Part shown: in pieces, positions 20,589 through 28,949 of the stretch
How positions within the stretch are numbered: the stretch's first letter is position 1
Layout: every line of letters begins with the position of its first letter
Source of the DNA: a virus
Direction: 5' to 3' (one strand)
Virus record (IMG/VR): IMGVR_UViG_3300029922_001249
Span: 1-33,871 of that record
Length of the DNA stretch: 33,871 nt
Notes under the pieces: model-generated
Seen by the model: the letters and a program-made list of their open reading frames with translations, nothing else
What the model was told of the DNA's origin: nothing
Database searches by the model: none
Position numbers and translations under genes: made by a program

Positions 20589-20615
20589 ACTCTACACTTG
20601 TGAATCAATTGTCAA
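20589..20615 (-). promoter_or_regulatory. Possible promoter of the 20468 gene
   Basis: A consensus TTGACA (20610-20615) is followed at 15 bases by TAGAGT (20589-20594). The spacing is short, so the exact -10 is uncertain, but the position upstream of the hairpin leader fits. Confidence 0.45.
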
Positions 20616-20740
20616 ATACTCAGGTTCTCTGTGTGTTCCGTATGGCCTTGGCCTTACATCCTATATATAGCAATTAACGTGCCAAACTCCGCGCGGCGGC
20701 ATGGCCGCCCTAAGTCTTTTAGAATCAACAGCCGCTTAGG

Positions 20741-20937
20741 TTATGCACAGCTTATTCACAGGCGCGCCTACGCAATAACATATGCGCCTACGCACATCTG
20801 TACGCTTGCTCATGCTAACTCCAATGCTATCAACAACTTGCACTCTACACTCTTTCATAGTCCCTGTTATGCTTTCTTGAATGTACTACTTTGCTATTAA
20901 CGCCTATGCTACTTGACAGCCGCAAGCCGCCTATGCT
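20741..20937. other. Origin-like region: DnaA boxes and iterons
   Basis: Two direct DnaA boxes matching TTATNCACA lie 11 bases apart: TTATGCACA (20741-20749) and TTATTCACA (20752-20760). They are followed by four copies of CGCCTAYGCW: 20765-20774 and 20785-20794 (CGCCTACGCA), 20901-20910 and 20928-20937 (CGCCTATGCT). The last two flank the rightward promoter -35/-10. The region separates the leftward and rightward arms. A replication origin is the likely role; regulation of the promoter is an alternative. Confidence 0.6.
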
Positions 20938-20942
20938 ATAAC
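20913..20942 (+). promoter_or_regulatory. Rightward promoter toward the structural arm
   Basis: TTGACA (20913-20918), an 18-base spacer and TATAAC (20937-20942). The repeat CGCCTATGCT lies just upstream of the -35 and again ends on the first base of the -10. It is the only good promoter seen before the packaging genes. Confidence 0.65.
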
Positions 20943-21291
20943 GCTTGTGCCCTAGTTGTCCATCCCTCTAGTTGTCTATACAGGCTCCGCCTAAAAAATC
21001 TCAAACGCGAATAGAAAACGAGGGGGACACCGCTACTAATTTTTTCAACTTTTTTGAAAATAGCAATGTACATTATAAGAATATTCTCAAGGTGCTGAGC
21101 AGCAGCAAGCGGCAGCAGCGGTAGCGGCGGCGAAGCAGCGGTAGCAGCAAGCAACGGCTACAGCAGCAGTAGTGGCGGAGCGCCGGGACCGGTGGCCGGT
21201 GGGTGTATGCTGCCACAGAGTAGGTAATTTTGGCCTTGAAAATACCACTTTCGAGCTTGACAGCGCCGTGCAGTAGGTGTAACCTTGAAGC

Positions 21292-21498
21292 ATGAGCAAT
21301 CCCAACAGCGGCGTCGCAGCAGAAGTGTATACATGCTCCGAGCGTACTGATAGAAGTCCGCTTCGGCGTATGCTGAGACGGTACTTTGAGAATCAGCCAG
21401 GCGTGCTCACAGCGGCGGCTCCGTCGCCCTTTGGGTCTGCGAGAAGCGCCGGAGGCGCTAGCGCCGCGCTGGCGGTGGCACAAAAGGATGATATTTAG
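21292..21498 (+). CDS. Possible small protein (68 aa)
   Basis: The frame from ATG 21292 ends with TAG at 21498, immediately followed by the ATG of the next gene, the same TAGATG junction as at 1049/1050. The product is Ala/Ser/Gly- and Arg-rich (SPLRRMLRRYFENQ) with no family match. The ribosome binding site is weak and the region is GC-rich with repeats, so it could be chance. Confidence 0.35.
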   Translation: MSNPNSGVAAEVYTCSERTDRSPLRRMLRRYFENQPGVLTAAAPSPFGSARSAGGASAALAVAQKDDI

Positions 21499-22308
21499 AT
21501 GACGCTTGTAAGTAAACTAAACTTCTCAAAAGCCAGCGGCGCGGCCGCCGTAAGTGCCTCAGCTACCACGAGCAGCGCATCTACTGTGTCTGCGGCGGCG
21601 CCGGCCGGTCCAGTTTCCTCAACAACGACCACCTTACACTATGGCGGCGCACTCTCATCCACAAACAGGCTCGCACGGAAGCCAGATGCTAAACATCACT
21701 TTCGTACTCTAAAGCGCCTCGAAACTATGGCGCGTCTGGAAAATGCTGGCATTCCCGAGATTGCTGCCGCCGCAATGCTTACAATCTCTCTGCGGCGACT
21801 CCAAAGCATAAAATCCTCTCCCGACTATCTCAAAGTCCGAATGCAAATCACCCACGGCATCATCATAGATGCCGAATCACAGCTTGATCTCATAAAAAGC
21901 CAGCGTAAGGAGATGCTAGCACAACTTCTCCCATCGGCTTTTCAAGTTTTGGCGAATGAACTCAACGCGAAAGCAACCACAATCACAGAGCGTAAGCATC
22001 AGGTTGATGTTGCTCGTGATATCATGGATCGCGAAGGAACATTCGCCAAGGTATCTCGTGCAGAGATCAAGCCTGTTGATGCGTTTGATTTTGAGCGGAT
22101 GGACGAAGCTTCTCGTAGTATCATTAACACCATTCGTGGCATCGCAGCACCTGCTACGCCAATCCATGCGGCCGCCGCAGTAGAAGTAAACAACGAGTTC
22201 TCAAACTCCCACACGCTCTCACAGGTAGATCAACAATCAGCTCTCGATAAGCTAGAAGCCGAAGCAGCGATGCTAGAAGCACTTTCTATGGAAGGACCAG
22301 TGAATTAA
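21499..22308 (+). CDS. Probable terminase small subunit
   Basis: A 269-residue protein. The first 45 residues are Ala/Ser/Thr-rich and disordered; residues about 66-110 hold an HTH-like region (ARLENAGIPEIAAAAMLTIS...), then long helices (LDLIKSQRKEMLAQLLPSAF) and an AARxIMDREG-like segment (VDVARDIMDREGTFAKVSR). This helical pattern and the position just before the terminase large subunit gene fit a TerS that selects phage DNA for packaging. The sequence match alone is weak. AAAGGA lies upstream. Confidence 0.6.
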   Translation: MTLVSKLNFSKASGAAAVSASATTSSASTVSAAAPAGPVSSTTTTLHYGGALSSTNRLARKPDAKHHFRTLKRLETMARLENAGIPEIAAAAMLTISLRRLQSIKSSPDYLKVRMQITHGIIIDAESQLDLIKSQRKEMLAQLLPSAFQVLANELNAKATTITERKHQVDVARDIMDREGTFAKVSRAEIKPVDAFDFERMDEASRSIINTIRGIAAPATPIHAAAAVEVNNEFSNSHTLSQVDQQSALDKLEAEAAMLEALSMEGPVN

Positions 22309-22310
22309 GA

Positions 22311-22418
22311 ATGGGCCTTTCGATGAAACATCGACGTGATGTTTTCAGTCCGGTTTTTGGTTCTCATTGTTTTGAGTGGCCATACTGGGCTGAAGTAATG
22401 ACAACAGACATACCCTAA
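22311..22418 (+). CDS. Possible tiny protein (35 aa)
   Basis: ATG 22311 lies two bases after the TerS-like stop, with GAAGGA 20 bases upstream. The product (MGLSMKHRRDVFSPVFG..., with SHCFEWPYWAEV) has aromatic residues and no match. The rest of the gap to 22489 holds nothing else that I can support. Confidence 0.3.
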   Translation: MGLSMKHRRDVFSPVFGSHCFEWPYWAEVMTTDIP

Positions 22419-22489
22419 TACCGCGCAATTCAGTTCTAACGCAGGACTCACCGACTGCAAACCCCATAGCGTTTGCGCAAGGAGTAGAG

Positions 22490-22924
22490 ATGGCAAACAT
22501 TAACACGATTCTCTCAGAAGTTGGACATGCTTTCGAGGTGTTCTTCACAGGAGCCACCAAGGTAGCTCAGGTTGCAGAGCCAATTGTAGACGTGGCTTTT
22601 CCTGGTATCGCCTCACTGTATAACCTCACTGTCACCGCTGCTATCAATGCAGAGAATGCTGCAATCGCTGCAGGTGCACAAAGCGGTAGCGGCGCACAGA
22701 AACTGGCCTTGGTTGTGGCCTCAATTGAATCTGATTATGCTGATTATGCAAAATCAGCCGGCATTTCTGCTACGCCTGCCAATGTGACAGCTTGGGCAAA
22801 TGCTGTAGTAGCAACGCTGAATGCGATTCCGGCATCAACCACCACAGGAACAGCAGCATCGACAGTAGCAAATAAAGTCTCTGCTTCCACTGTGTCTACA
22901 CCTATTACCTCTTCAGCTCTCTAA
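22490..22924 (+). CDS. Hypothetical protein (144 aa), possibly membrane-associated
   Basis: AAGGAG lies about six bases before the ATG. The protein has a mildly hydrophobic N-terminal half (VFFTGATKVAQVAEPIVDVAF) and an Ala/Ser/Thr-rich C-terminal half. Hydrophobic Ala-rich segments near the terminase could suggest a holin-like or virion-associated role, but no typical transmembrane pair is clear. The ending (STPITSSAL) resembles that of the 25077-25406 product (ATIISSAL), which may be coincidence or a shared tail. Confidence 0.5.
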   Translation: MANINTILSEVGHAFEVFFTGATKVAQVAEPIVDVAFPGIASLYNLTVTAAINAENAAIAAGAQSGSGAQKLALVVASIESDYADYAKSAGISATPANVTAWANAVVATLNAIPASTTTGTAASTVANKVSASTVSTPITSSAL

Positions 22925-22939
22925 GAAAGCGGTTTCTGC

Positions 22940-24811
22940 TTGAGCGAACGAGAAACAAACCAACGTGTGCGGGATATACTCCGGTCTCTTGAGGTAGGAG
23001 AGATCGGAGATACCTTTGTGCCGCGGTCTACAGTTCTCGGATATAATCTCATACCTACAGAAATTGCAAAATCTCCGACAGAGAAAAAGCAAATCTATCG
23101 TGCGAATTCTTTGATGGACTTGTACTATTTCAGCACTATCGTAATGGGCAAGGACCGATTTTCAAAGAATCCGGATAAAGCTCACAATCTGCATTATCAA
23201 ATGTGTCTCACGGTCATGAAGGATGGCCTCAAAGAAGGCATTGAGATACCGCGCGATCACTTCAAGTCCACAGTATACTCTGAGTGCTTTCCAATCTGGC
23301 GCGCTTTGCCCTTCGGCCACCGTGAGGAAGACTTCTTTACCAGTGTTGGCTACACCGACCTCTATATTGAGTGGATGCGCCGTACACATTCACAAGACAT
23401 TCGCATTCTACTTGTCTCAGAAACCATCAAGAACGCCATTAAGCTCGGCATCCGTATCTCAAACCATTACGAGAACAACGCCTTCTTTCGCCATCTCTTT
23501 CCTGAGATTATGCCAACAGAAAAGGAGACGTGGACAAATGAGTCTCTCCATCAGCGGCGCACTCCCATTGGCCGTGGTCAAGGTGAAGGAACCTTTGACT
23601 TCATTGGTGTCGGTGCTGCTCTTCAGTCGCGGCACTACAACGTCGTCGTACAGGATGATCTTGTTGGAAGAGAAGCCCGTAAGAGTTCGATTGTCATGGC
23701 TGATACCATTGACTACCACCAAATCCTCGTAGGCGCAACAGACAATGACCCGAATAATCCTGGTAGAGACTTTGATGAGATAGTAGTAGGAAATCGCTGG
23801 AGTCATGATGATCTCAACTCGCACATTCGCCAAGAAGAGCCATACTTCAGTTGGACTACGCATAGTGCTCTTGGTGGCTGCTGTGCTTTGCACTCTTTTG
23901 GCCAGCCGATTTTTCCGGAAGCTTTCACAAGAGAAAAACTCCTTCGCTGGAAGCGTCGTTTGGGTAGCTATCACTTCTCCTGTCAGTTTCTTAATTATCC
24001 TATTGATCCGTCTAAGGCTAAGTTTAACATGGCGGATTTTCGCTACTTCCATTTCGAGAAGGTAACTGGTGCTCTGGCTATACCAAAAGAATCTGAGACA
24101 ATGTCTCGGCTCTTCGAAACTACGCAACCTCAGCAATATCGTATCGTGGTGCGACACCATGTTGCCGCCGGCGATGTAGAAAAAGACATCTTCCCACGAA
24201 ACCTTGACCGTTACATGGTTGTTGATCCAAACCACGGCGGTGCACACATGGGCCAAGAGGTCGGTAAGGATGGACGCTGCCGCCACGCTATCGCTGTGAC
24301 TGGTATAAGTCGCAGTCCCCGTAGAATCTATCTCCTCGATCAATGGGCAAAAGCCGCTCCGATTGATGAGTTTGTAAAAAAGATTTTCTTCTTTGCAATC
24401 AAGTGGAAGCTTCGCGTCGTCTATGTGGAAGCAGTCGCCGCACAAAAGTTCCTCCTCTATCATCTGAACTACTTCGTAGAAGAGCACAAGCATACTCACC
24501 CAGAGATTGCTGGAATTCAGTTTCTGCCTTTGAAAACTCCACAGAATGCAAATGCCAAAGCTGAGCGCATTGAGAACTTCATTCCAATTGTCGAGCGCCA
24601 CGAACTCTGGCTTGATGCTAACAATTGCATCGAAACCAAAGAAGAAGCAGAGCAGTACGGCCAGCGCAAAGGTTTGATTGATCTTCTAGATGTTCTCTCC
24701 TACGGGCCGCAGGTATGGAAGTTTGATACAGTCTCTGAAGAAAAGATCAATGAATTTCTTGCTAAACAAATGGCGCAATATCGTCGCCGCGTAGCTTCTG
24801 CGGTAGCTTAG
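22940..24811 (+). CDS. terL: Terminase large subunit (packaging ATPase and nuclease)
   Basis: A 623-residue protein. The N-terminal ATPase has a TerL-type Walker A (PRDHFKST, 104-111) and Walker B VVVQDD (235-240). The nuclease half has D429 (VVDPNHGG), E497 (VYVEAV) and D581/D584 (LIDLLDVLSYGP), as in RNase H-fold terminases. It packages phage DNA into the procapsid through the portal. The start is TTG at 22940; its ribosome binding site is weak (AAGCGG) and hidden in a small hairpin, so a downstream GTG cannot be excluded. The family assignment is not affected. Confidence 0.9.
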   Translation: MSERETNQRVRDILRSLEVGEIGDTFVPRSTVLGYNLIPTEIAKSPTEKKQIYRANSLMDLYYFSTIVMGKDRFSKNPDKAHNLHYQMCLTVMKDGLKEGIEIPRDHFKSTVYSECFPIWRALPFGHREEDFFTSVGYTDLYIEWMRRTHSQDIRILLVSETIKNAIKLGIRISNHYENNAFFRHLFPEIMPTEKETWTNESLHQRRTPIGRGQGEGTFDFIGVGAALQSRHYNVVVQDDLVGREARKSSIVMADTIDYHQILVGATDNDPNNPGRDFDEIVVGNRWSHDDLNSHIRQEEPYFSWTTHSALGGCCALHSFGQPIFPEAFTREKLLRWKRRLGSYHFSCQFLNYPIDPSKAKFNMADFRYFHFEKVTGALAIPKESETMSRLFETTQPQQYRIVVRHHVAAGDVEKDIFPRNLDRYMVVDPNHGGAHMGQEVGKDGRCRHAIAVTGISRSPRRIYLLDQWAKAAPIDEFVKKIFFFAIKWKLRVVYVEAVAAQKFLLYHLNYFVEEHKHTHPEIAGIQFLPLKTPQNANAKAERIENFIPIVERHELWLDANNCIETKEEAEQYGQRKGLIDLLDVLSYGPQVWKFDTVSEEKINEFLAKQMAQYRRRVASAVA

Positions 24812-24819
24812 GAGACAGC

Positions 24820-25068
24820 ATGGATTGGGCAGCCTGGGGACCAACAATTGTAAGTATTGTTACTTGTATCTTTTTTGCTGGGGTTTTGTATTCGAACCAG
24901 TCAACTCACTCAAAGCGATTGGATGAGCATGACATTCAGCTAGAGGATCACTCAAAAGAACTGAATGCTCACTCAGTGGAGCTTGGAAAGATAAGTGCTT
25001 TTCAGAGTGGTTATGCCACGGCAAAAGCTCTCTACGATCATGGCGCTCAGGCACATCAACGTAGTTAG
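24820..25068 (+). CDS. Small membrane and coiled-coil protein (82 aa)
   Basis: Residues about 7-25 are a membrane helix (GPTIVSIVTCIFFAGVLY), followed by a coiled-coil with heptads (RLDEHDIQLEDHSKELNAHS). This layout matches small i-spanin or XhlA-like phage membrane proteins, but location between terminase and portal is unusual for lysis genes. TTAGGAG lies six bases before the ATG. Role open. Confidence 0.65.
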   Translation: MDWAAWGPTIVSIVTCIFFAGVLYSNQSTHSKRLDEHDIQLEDHSKELNAHSVELGKISAFQSGYATAKALYDHGAQAHQRS

Positions 25069-25076
25069 GAGCAAGC

Positions 25077-25406
25077 ATGACAATTGATCCGCAGCAACTT
25101 ATGTTATTCTACATTGCCAATCAAGCTGCATCGGCTTTGGTGCAGGCTTTACCTGCACCAAATGGAAATGTAGTGTACCAGTTTTTCTATAAGTTTGTAA
25201 ACTTGTTAACAGCGGACTTTAAGACTTTCAGTGCGCAAATGCCGATGCCACAGTTTCAGTACACTCTCTCGGCGCCGCAGGTGCCTGGAAGCACGAGTGC
25301 CACGGAAACAATCACCTCTAACGTTACAAAGACAGTGGCCGATCCAGTGGCTTTAGCTAATATGGTTGCTGGAACAAATGCTACAATCATTTCGAGTGCC
25401 CTCTAA
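25077..25406 (+). CDS. Hypothetical protein (109 aa)
   Basis: TAGGAG lies before ATG 25077. The product (MTIDPQQLMLFYIANQAASA...) has a hydrophobic N-terminal segment and a long Thr/Ser/Ala-rich C-terminal part. The stop overlaps the portal start as TAATG. No family is recognised; it may be a small virion or morphogenesis protein. Confidence 0.55.
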   Translation: MTIDPQQLMLFYIANQAASALVQALPAPNGNVVYQFFYKFVNLLTADFKTFSAQMPMPQFQYTLSAPQVPGSTSATETITSNVTKTVADPVALANMVAGTNATIISSAL

Positions 25407-27361
25407 TGCCATATCAGCCACCTACAGAAGTTACCGAGAAAGAGTTTGGACCGGACAACTACAAAAAGCTGTGCGAGTTCATCAAGGAAAAAGTTGAGCA
25501 TCTTGACCGGCGGCTCCAGACATTTCGCACGGAGAAACTGCCAGAGTATGTGCGCTTGTATAAAGCTCGGCCAAAGAATCAATCTGCTGATTGGCCGTGG
25601 CCTGGCGCAGCAAATCTAGTCATTCCCATAATCGGCACTGCTTGTGACGAGTTGCTAGCCCGTATTATGGGTGGCATTTATATGTACGATCCACTCTGGG
25701 CAGCCACGATGAGTGGTGATCTTCCCTCGAAAGATGGAGAAGAGTTAAAGCAAATTGTGCAAAGCTTCCTTATGGACATGGCATATGATCCAGATGAGCT
25801 GGACTTATACCGCGTTGAGCAAAGTGCTTTTCACAGCGCTATCAAATATGGCACAGGGATTATCTATACACCATATGAATACGAGAGTGAGGTCGAACGA
25901 GTATATCTTGATGGTGGTTTAGAGGATGGTAATCCGGTTAGATCTGAGTCCAGGGTTTTTGTAAAGCGAGATGGTCCTCATCCAGAGCTGCTGCCGCTCA
26001 ACAGGTTTATCTTTGATCCATCTGTTCCAAAGCTTGAGAACATGAAGTTGATGGGCCATATCGACTCTCTGGATATGTGGGCTTTACAGGATTTGAAGTC
26101 TAAAAGTCCATATTACAAGCAGTCAGACATTGACAAGCTTCTCGCATCTCCAGATGCAGTTCAAGAAACTGAAATGGAGCGTGAAGTTAACGAGCAGTTT
26201 GGGATTGAATCCACTGGCGTAGATGCCGGAGCGGCGCGATGGTACATTTACACGTTGTTCTTTAAGTTTGATGTTCAAAGAAAGACCTACTCTTTCCAAG
26301 CAAAGTATCACAAGAAGAGCCGGAAGATTCTTTGGATAGCCTTTAACAACTATCCAAAGAACATGCTTCCATACCAGGACATGAAACTTGCATATGACGA
26401 TGAATCCTATCTCGGCACCGGCTTTGCTGAGATGATTCATATGATCCAGACGGAGCTTTCTAACAATAACAACTGGCGCACAAATAATCGTAACATGGCT
26501 ATGCTTGGTGTCTGGAGAGCAGATCCGGAATCCAAGCTTACCTCGATGCTTGATATTTTTCCTGGTGTTGTACTTCCAGCGAAAGAAGGAGAGCTTGAGC
26601 ATATTAAATCAGCAGCGGACCTTGGATATAGCGATGGGCCAGATCAGTTTCACATGGCTATTGCAAAGGAACGTACTGGAGTAGATCCGGCGACTGGTGG
26701 AACTGGCGGTGGAATTGTAAATCAAAAGCGTGGCATCTACAGTGCTGCCGGCACTTCCATGGTTATGATGCAGCAGAATAACCGAAACAACTTGCGCACT
26801 GGTGATATGCGCTCAGCACATGTAAAACTTGGATTAAAGTTTCTGACAATGTACTCAAACTATGGTATCGGCTCGAGACTTGAAAAGTATGGTACACAGG
26901 CAGAGAGGCTCAAAAAAGCTCTCGATCAGTATAAAGCTGGCGTGCTTGGCCTGAGACTTCGGCCAGCCTCAGCTTCTATGAACAAGGAGCTTGAACGCCA
27001 GAATGATATTCTGTTGAGCGATCGCATGGAGCGGCTATACAACTCCCAGGCCCAGGTTATTCAAGCAATCGCTCAGCCACAAATTCCACAAGATCTCAAG
27101 CAGTACTATCTTGAAATGCTTCTTGCGACACGAGTGATGGGTCAGACTCTGTTGCGTGATTTTAACAAAGATAATACTGAGACGCTTCTACCGAATGTCT
27201 CAAACATTATCGAAGCCGCAATGCAACAAGCAGCGCAAGCTGCGGGAGCAGGAGCAGGAAATGGAAATCAACAAAGTGGGAGACCTAATCCCGTATCGAC
27301 AGTTCCTCAAGGAATTGTGGGGCAGGGAGGAGTTCCAGCCGGTGCTGGGACTGCTCAATAG
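25406..27361 (+). CDS. Portal protein
   Basis: A 651-residue protein in the expected position after TerL, with the portal-type N-terminal stretch (SADWPWPGAANLVIPIIG, then DELLARIMGGIYMYDP), a long alpha/beta body (GTGIIYTPYEYESEV; SNNNNWRTNNRNMAMLG), and helices toward the C-terminus (LLATRVMGQTLLRDF). The C-terminal 40 residues are Gly/Gln/Pro-rich, likely disordered. It forms the ring through which DNA enters. The assignment is by size, order and pattern rather than a short diagnostic motif. Confidence 0.75.
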   Translation: MPYQPPTEVTEKEFGPDNYKKLCEFIKEKVEHLDRRLQTFRTEKLPEYVRLYKARPKNQSADWPWPGAANLVIPIIGTACDELLARIMGGIYMYDPLWAATMSGDLPSKDGEELKQIVQSFLMDMAYDPDELDLYRVEQSAFHSAIKYGTGIIYTPYEYESEVERVYLDGGLEDGNPVRSESRVFVKRDGPHPELLPLNRFIFDPSVPKLENMKLMGHIDSLDMWALQDLKSKSPYYKQSDIDKLLASPDAVQETEMEREVNEQFGIESTGVDAGAARWYIYTLFFKFDVQRKTYSFQAKYHKKSRKILWIAFNNYPKNMLPYQDMKLAYDDESYLGTGFAEMIHMIQTELSNNNNWRTNNRNMAMLGVWRADPESKLTSMLDIFPGVVLPAKEGELEHIKSAADLGYSDGPDQFHMAIAKERTGVDPATGGTGGGIVNQKRGIYSAAGTSMVMMQQNNRNNLRTGDMRSAHVKLGLKFLTMYSNYGIGSRLEKYGTQAERLKKALDQYKAGVLGLRLRPASASMNKELERQNDILLSDRMERLYNSQAQVIQAIAQPQIPQDLKQYYLEMLLATRVMGQTLLRDFNKDNTETLLPNVSNIIEAAMQQAAQAAGAGAGNGNQQSGRPNPVSTVPQGIVGQGGVPAGAGTAQ

Positions 27362-27578
27362 CCTCAAGCAAGAGGCTATTGATGGTGTGAGGATACTCAA
27401 TCTACAGAAGTCAGCAGAAGAGGTCAAGACTCACATAGCGATTCTAAAAACACAGCTTAACCTTGCAAATATGCTTCTTCAACTTCCAGAAGTCGTTGAA
27501 GAAATTGAAGAGAACATCGAAGCTCAGAGTAGGAAAGTAACCACTTTCAAATCTTCACAGGAAGGGAGTAATCTCTAA
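27261..27578 (+). CDS. Small helical protein overlapping the portal end (105 aa)
   Basis: I chose ATG 27261 because GGAGCAGGAA lies directly upstream; the longer frame from 27156 has no site. It overlaps the portal gene by 101 bases in another frame and ends with TAATG into the next gene. The product is helical with a coiled-coil C-terminus (EVVEEIEENIEAQSRK). It may be a head-assembly accessory. Confidence 0.6.
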   Translation: MEINKVGDLIPYRQFLKELWGREEFQPVLGLLNSLKQEAIDGVRILNLQKSAEEVKTHIAILKTQLNLANMLLQLPEVVEEIEENIEAQSRKVTTFKSSQEGSNL

Positions 27579-28297
27579 TGACATTTCTTAACTGGCAGAA
27601 AAAGGTAGCTGAAGATGGACAGGAGGGGTTTACGCTTCCTGACGATCTTCAGAAAAAGATCGACGATGGTGCTGCGGCCTCCGCAGAGCTTCCAAAGATT
27701 CGGGAAATGCTTGAAGAGCTTAAAAACATTCAAGTGACCGCTTCAGCAGAGCAAAAGAAAAAGGACGACGCCGCTGCTGCACGAGCCGCTGTTTCTTCTC
27801 GTCAAGAAGCAGAAGGTACATTGGAAGAGCAGATCGAAGCTCTGATGCTCGAAGGCAAGACCAAGCAAGCTCTTGCTTTGGCAAATCAACCTGTGACAAA
27901 CGAGGTTCTACTTCTTCGCGCTGATCGCGTTAAGCGTGAGGTCTTTGAGGATGAGCAGAAATTCAAATACTACCACGGTGACATCAAGCGCGAGGTAGAT
28001 GCTCTTATTGCCGCACAGAGCATTCAAGCCAAGAATGATGCCTCTGTGGTTGAAAATTGCTATAAGACAGTTCTGGGTAACCATACCGATGAACTTCTCG
28101 AAGGCAAGATCAAGAGTCGCTTCGCCTCTTCTGACAACGGTTCTCGTGGTACAAGCGGCGGCTCTGCTGGAGACACTGGCTCTGGTACTCACGAACGCAA
28201 AACCCCCACAGACGAAGTTCGTAAAGCGGCCAAGCTTCTTGGTTTTACTGCTGAGGATTATGCAGAGATGCTTGATAAAGAAGGGGTGGGATACTAA
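27578..28297 (+). CDS. Probable capsid scaffolding protein
   Basis: A 239-residue protein, strongly helical and charged (LPDDLQKKIDDGAAASAELP...; AEQKKKDDAAAARAAV), with a Gly/Ser-rich linker near residue 190 and a small helical C-terminus (AAKLLGFTAEDYAEMLDKEG). Long coiled-coil proteins between portal and capsid genes usually act as scaffold. TAATG overlaps at both ends. No sequence-specific match to a named family is claimed. Confidence 0.6.
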   Translation: MTFLNWQKKVAEDGQEGFTLPDDLQKKIDDGAAASAELPKIREMLEELKNIQVTASAEQKKKDDAAAARAAVSSRQEAEGTLEEQIEALMLEGKTKQALALANQPVTNEVLLLRADRVKREVFEDEQKFKYYHGDIKREVDALIAAQSIQAKNDASVVENCYKTVLGNHTDELLEGKIKSRFASSDNGSRGTSGGSAGDTGSGTHERKTPTDEVRKAAKLLGFTAEDYAEMLDKEGVGY

Positions 28298-28896
28298 TGC
28301 CTACGATAGAGCATAAAACAGAAACCGCTCAGGCTGCACAGGTTGCACAAGCTATTGCAGATCCAAAGCTTAACAATACAGAGCTTGAGGAGCAGATCAA
28401 GAAGGTTCTTTCAAACATCAAAAAAGAACGTGCAGAAGCTGCTGCTCCGAAGGAGCCGGACTGGAAGAATCTCAAGGAGCAGGATGCGTACGATACACGC
28501 ATCAATATTCCTGTGATCGATCATGAGATTCCAGATTATATGAACATGAAACTCAAAGATACCGAATATGAGATTGTTTGGGCTTCTACAGATCAGCGTA
28601 GGCTTGGTCAGCTTCTTGCAGAGGGTTATGAGTTTCTCAAGCCTGAGCATGTAGAGCCTACGTTTAAGGTGCCGTTGCTCTTCGATTCTGAAGAACGCTA
28701 CACTTATCAGGATGTGGTCTGTATGCGTGTTCATAAACGAATTCTCTATGGCAAGCGTCGTAGGGGACTTGAACTTTCAAAACGTCAACTCGGTAACAAC
28801 CACAGACCTCCGACTTCTAAAATCGTCGGCACTTTTGAACTTGGAGAGGCTCCGATGCTAGATAGATTCTCTACCTTCTACGAGCCGGAAGCTTAA
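28297..28896 (+). CDS. Hypothetical virion-region protein (199 aa)
   Basis: An acidic helical N-terminus is followed by a mixed region with INIPVIDHEIPDYMNMKLKD and a conserved-looking middle (EIVWASTDQRRLGQLLAEGY), then a basic C-terminal stretch (KRILYGKRRRGLELSKRQL). The pattern of EIVWASTDxRRLxxLLAEGYE is the sort seen in phage capsid-neighbour proteins of unknown role. It starts by TAATG overlap and ends before a 53-base gap. Confidence 0.55.
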   Translation: MPTIEHKTETAQAAQVAQAIADPKLNNTELEEQIKKVLSNIKKERAEAAAPKEPDWKNLKEQDAYDTRINIPVIDHEIPDYMNMKLKDTEYEIVWASTDQRRLGQLLAEGYEFLKPEHVEPTFKVPLLFDSEERYTYQDVVCMRVHKRILYGKRRRGLELSKRQLGNNHRPPTSKIVGTFELGEAPMLDRFSTFYEPEA

Positions 28897-28949
28897 CATC
28901 AACCGCGGTAGCAGGAGCCGCCTAAACATTTTCAGATGAGGTAAAGCAC

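Noticed and set aside
20936-21483. Two overlapping minus-strand frames with Ala/Arg/Leu-rich products
   Set aside because: They come from a GCAGC-rich stretch, overlap each other and the rightward promoter region, and have no ribosome binding site.
23459-24601. A 380-residue open frame on the minus strand inside the terminase gene
   Set aside because: It lies wholly antisense to the well-supported terL, has no ribosome binding site and no recognisable family.
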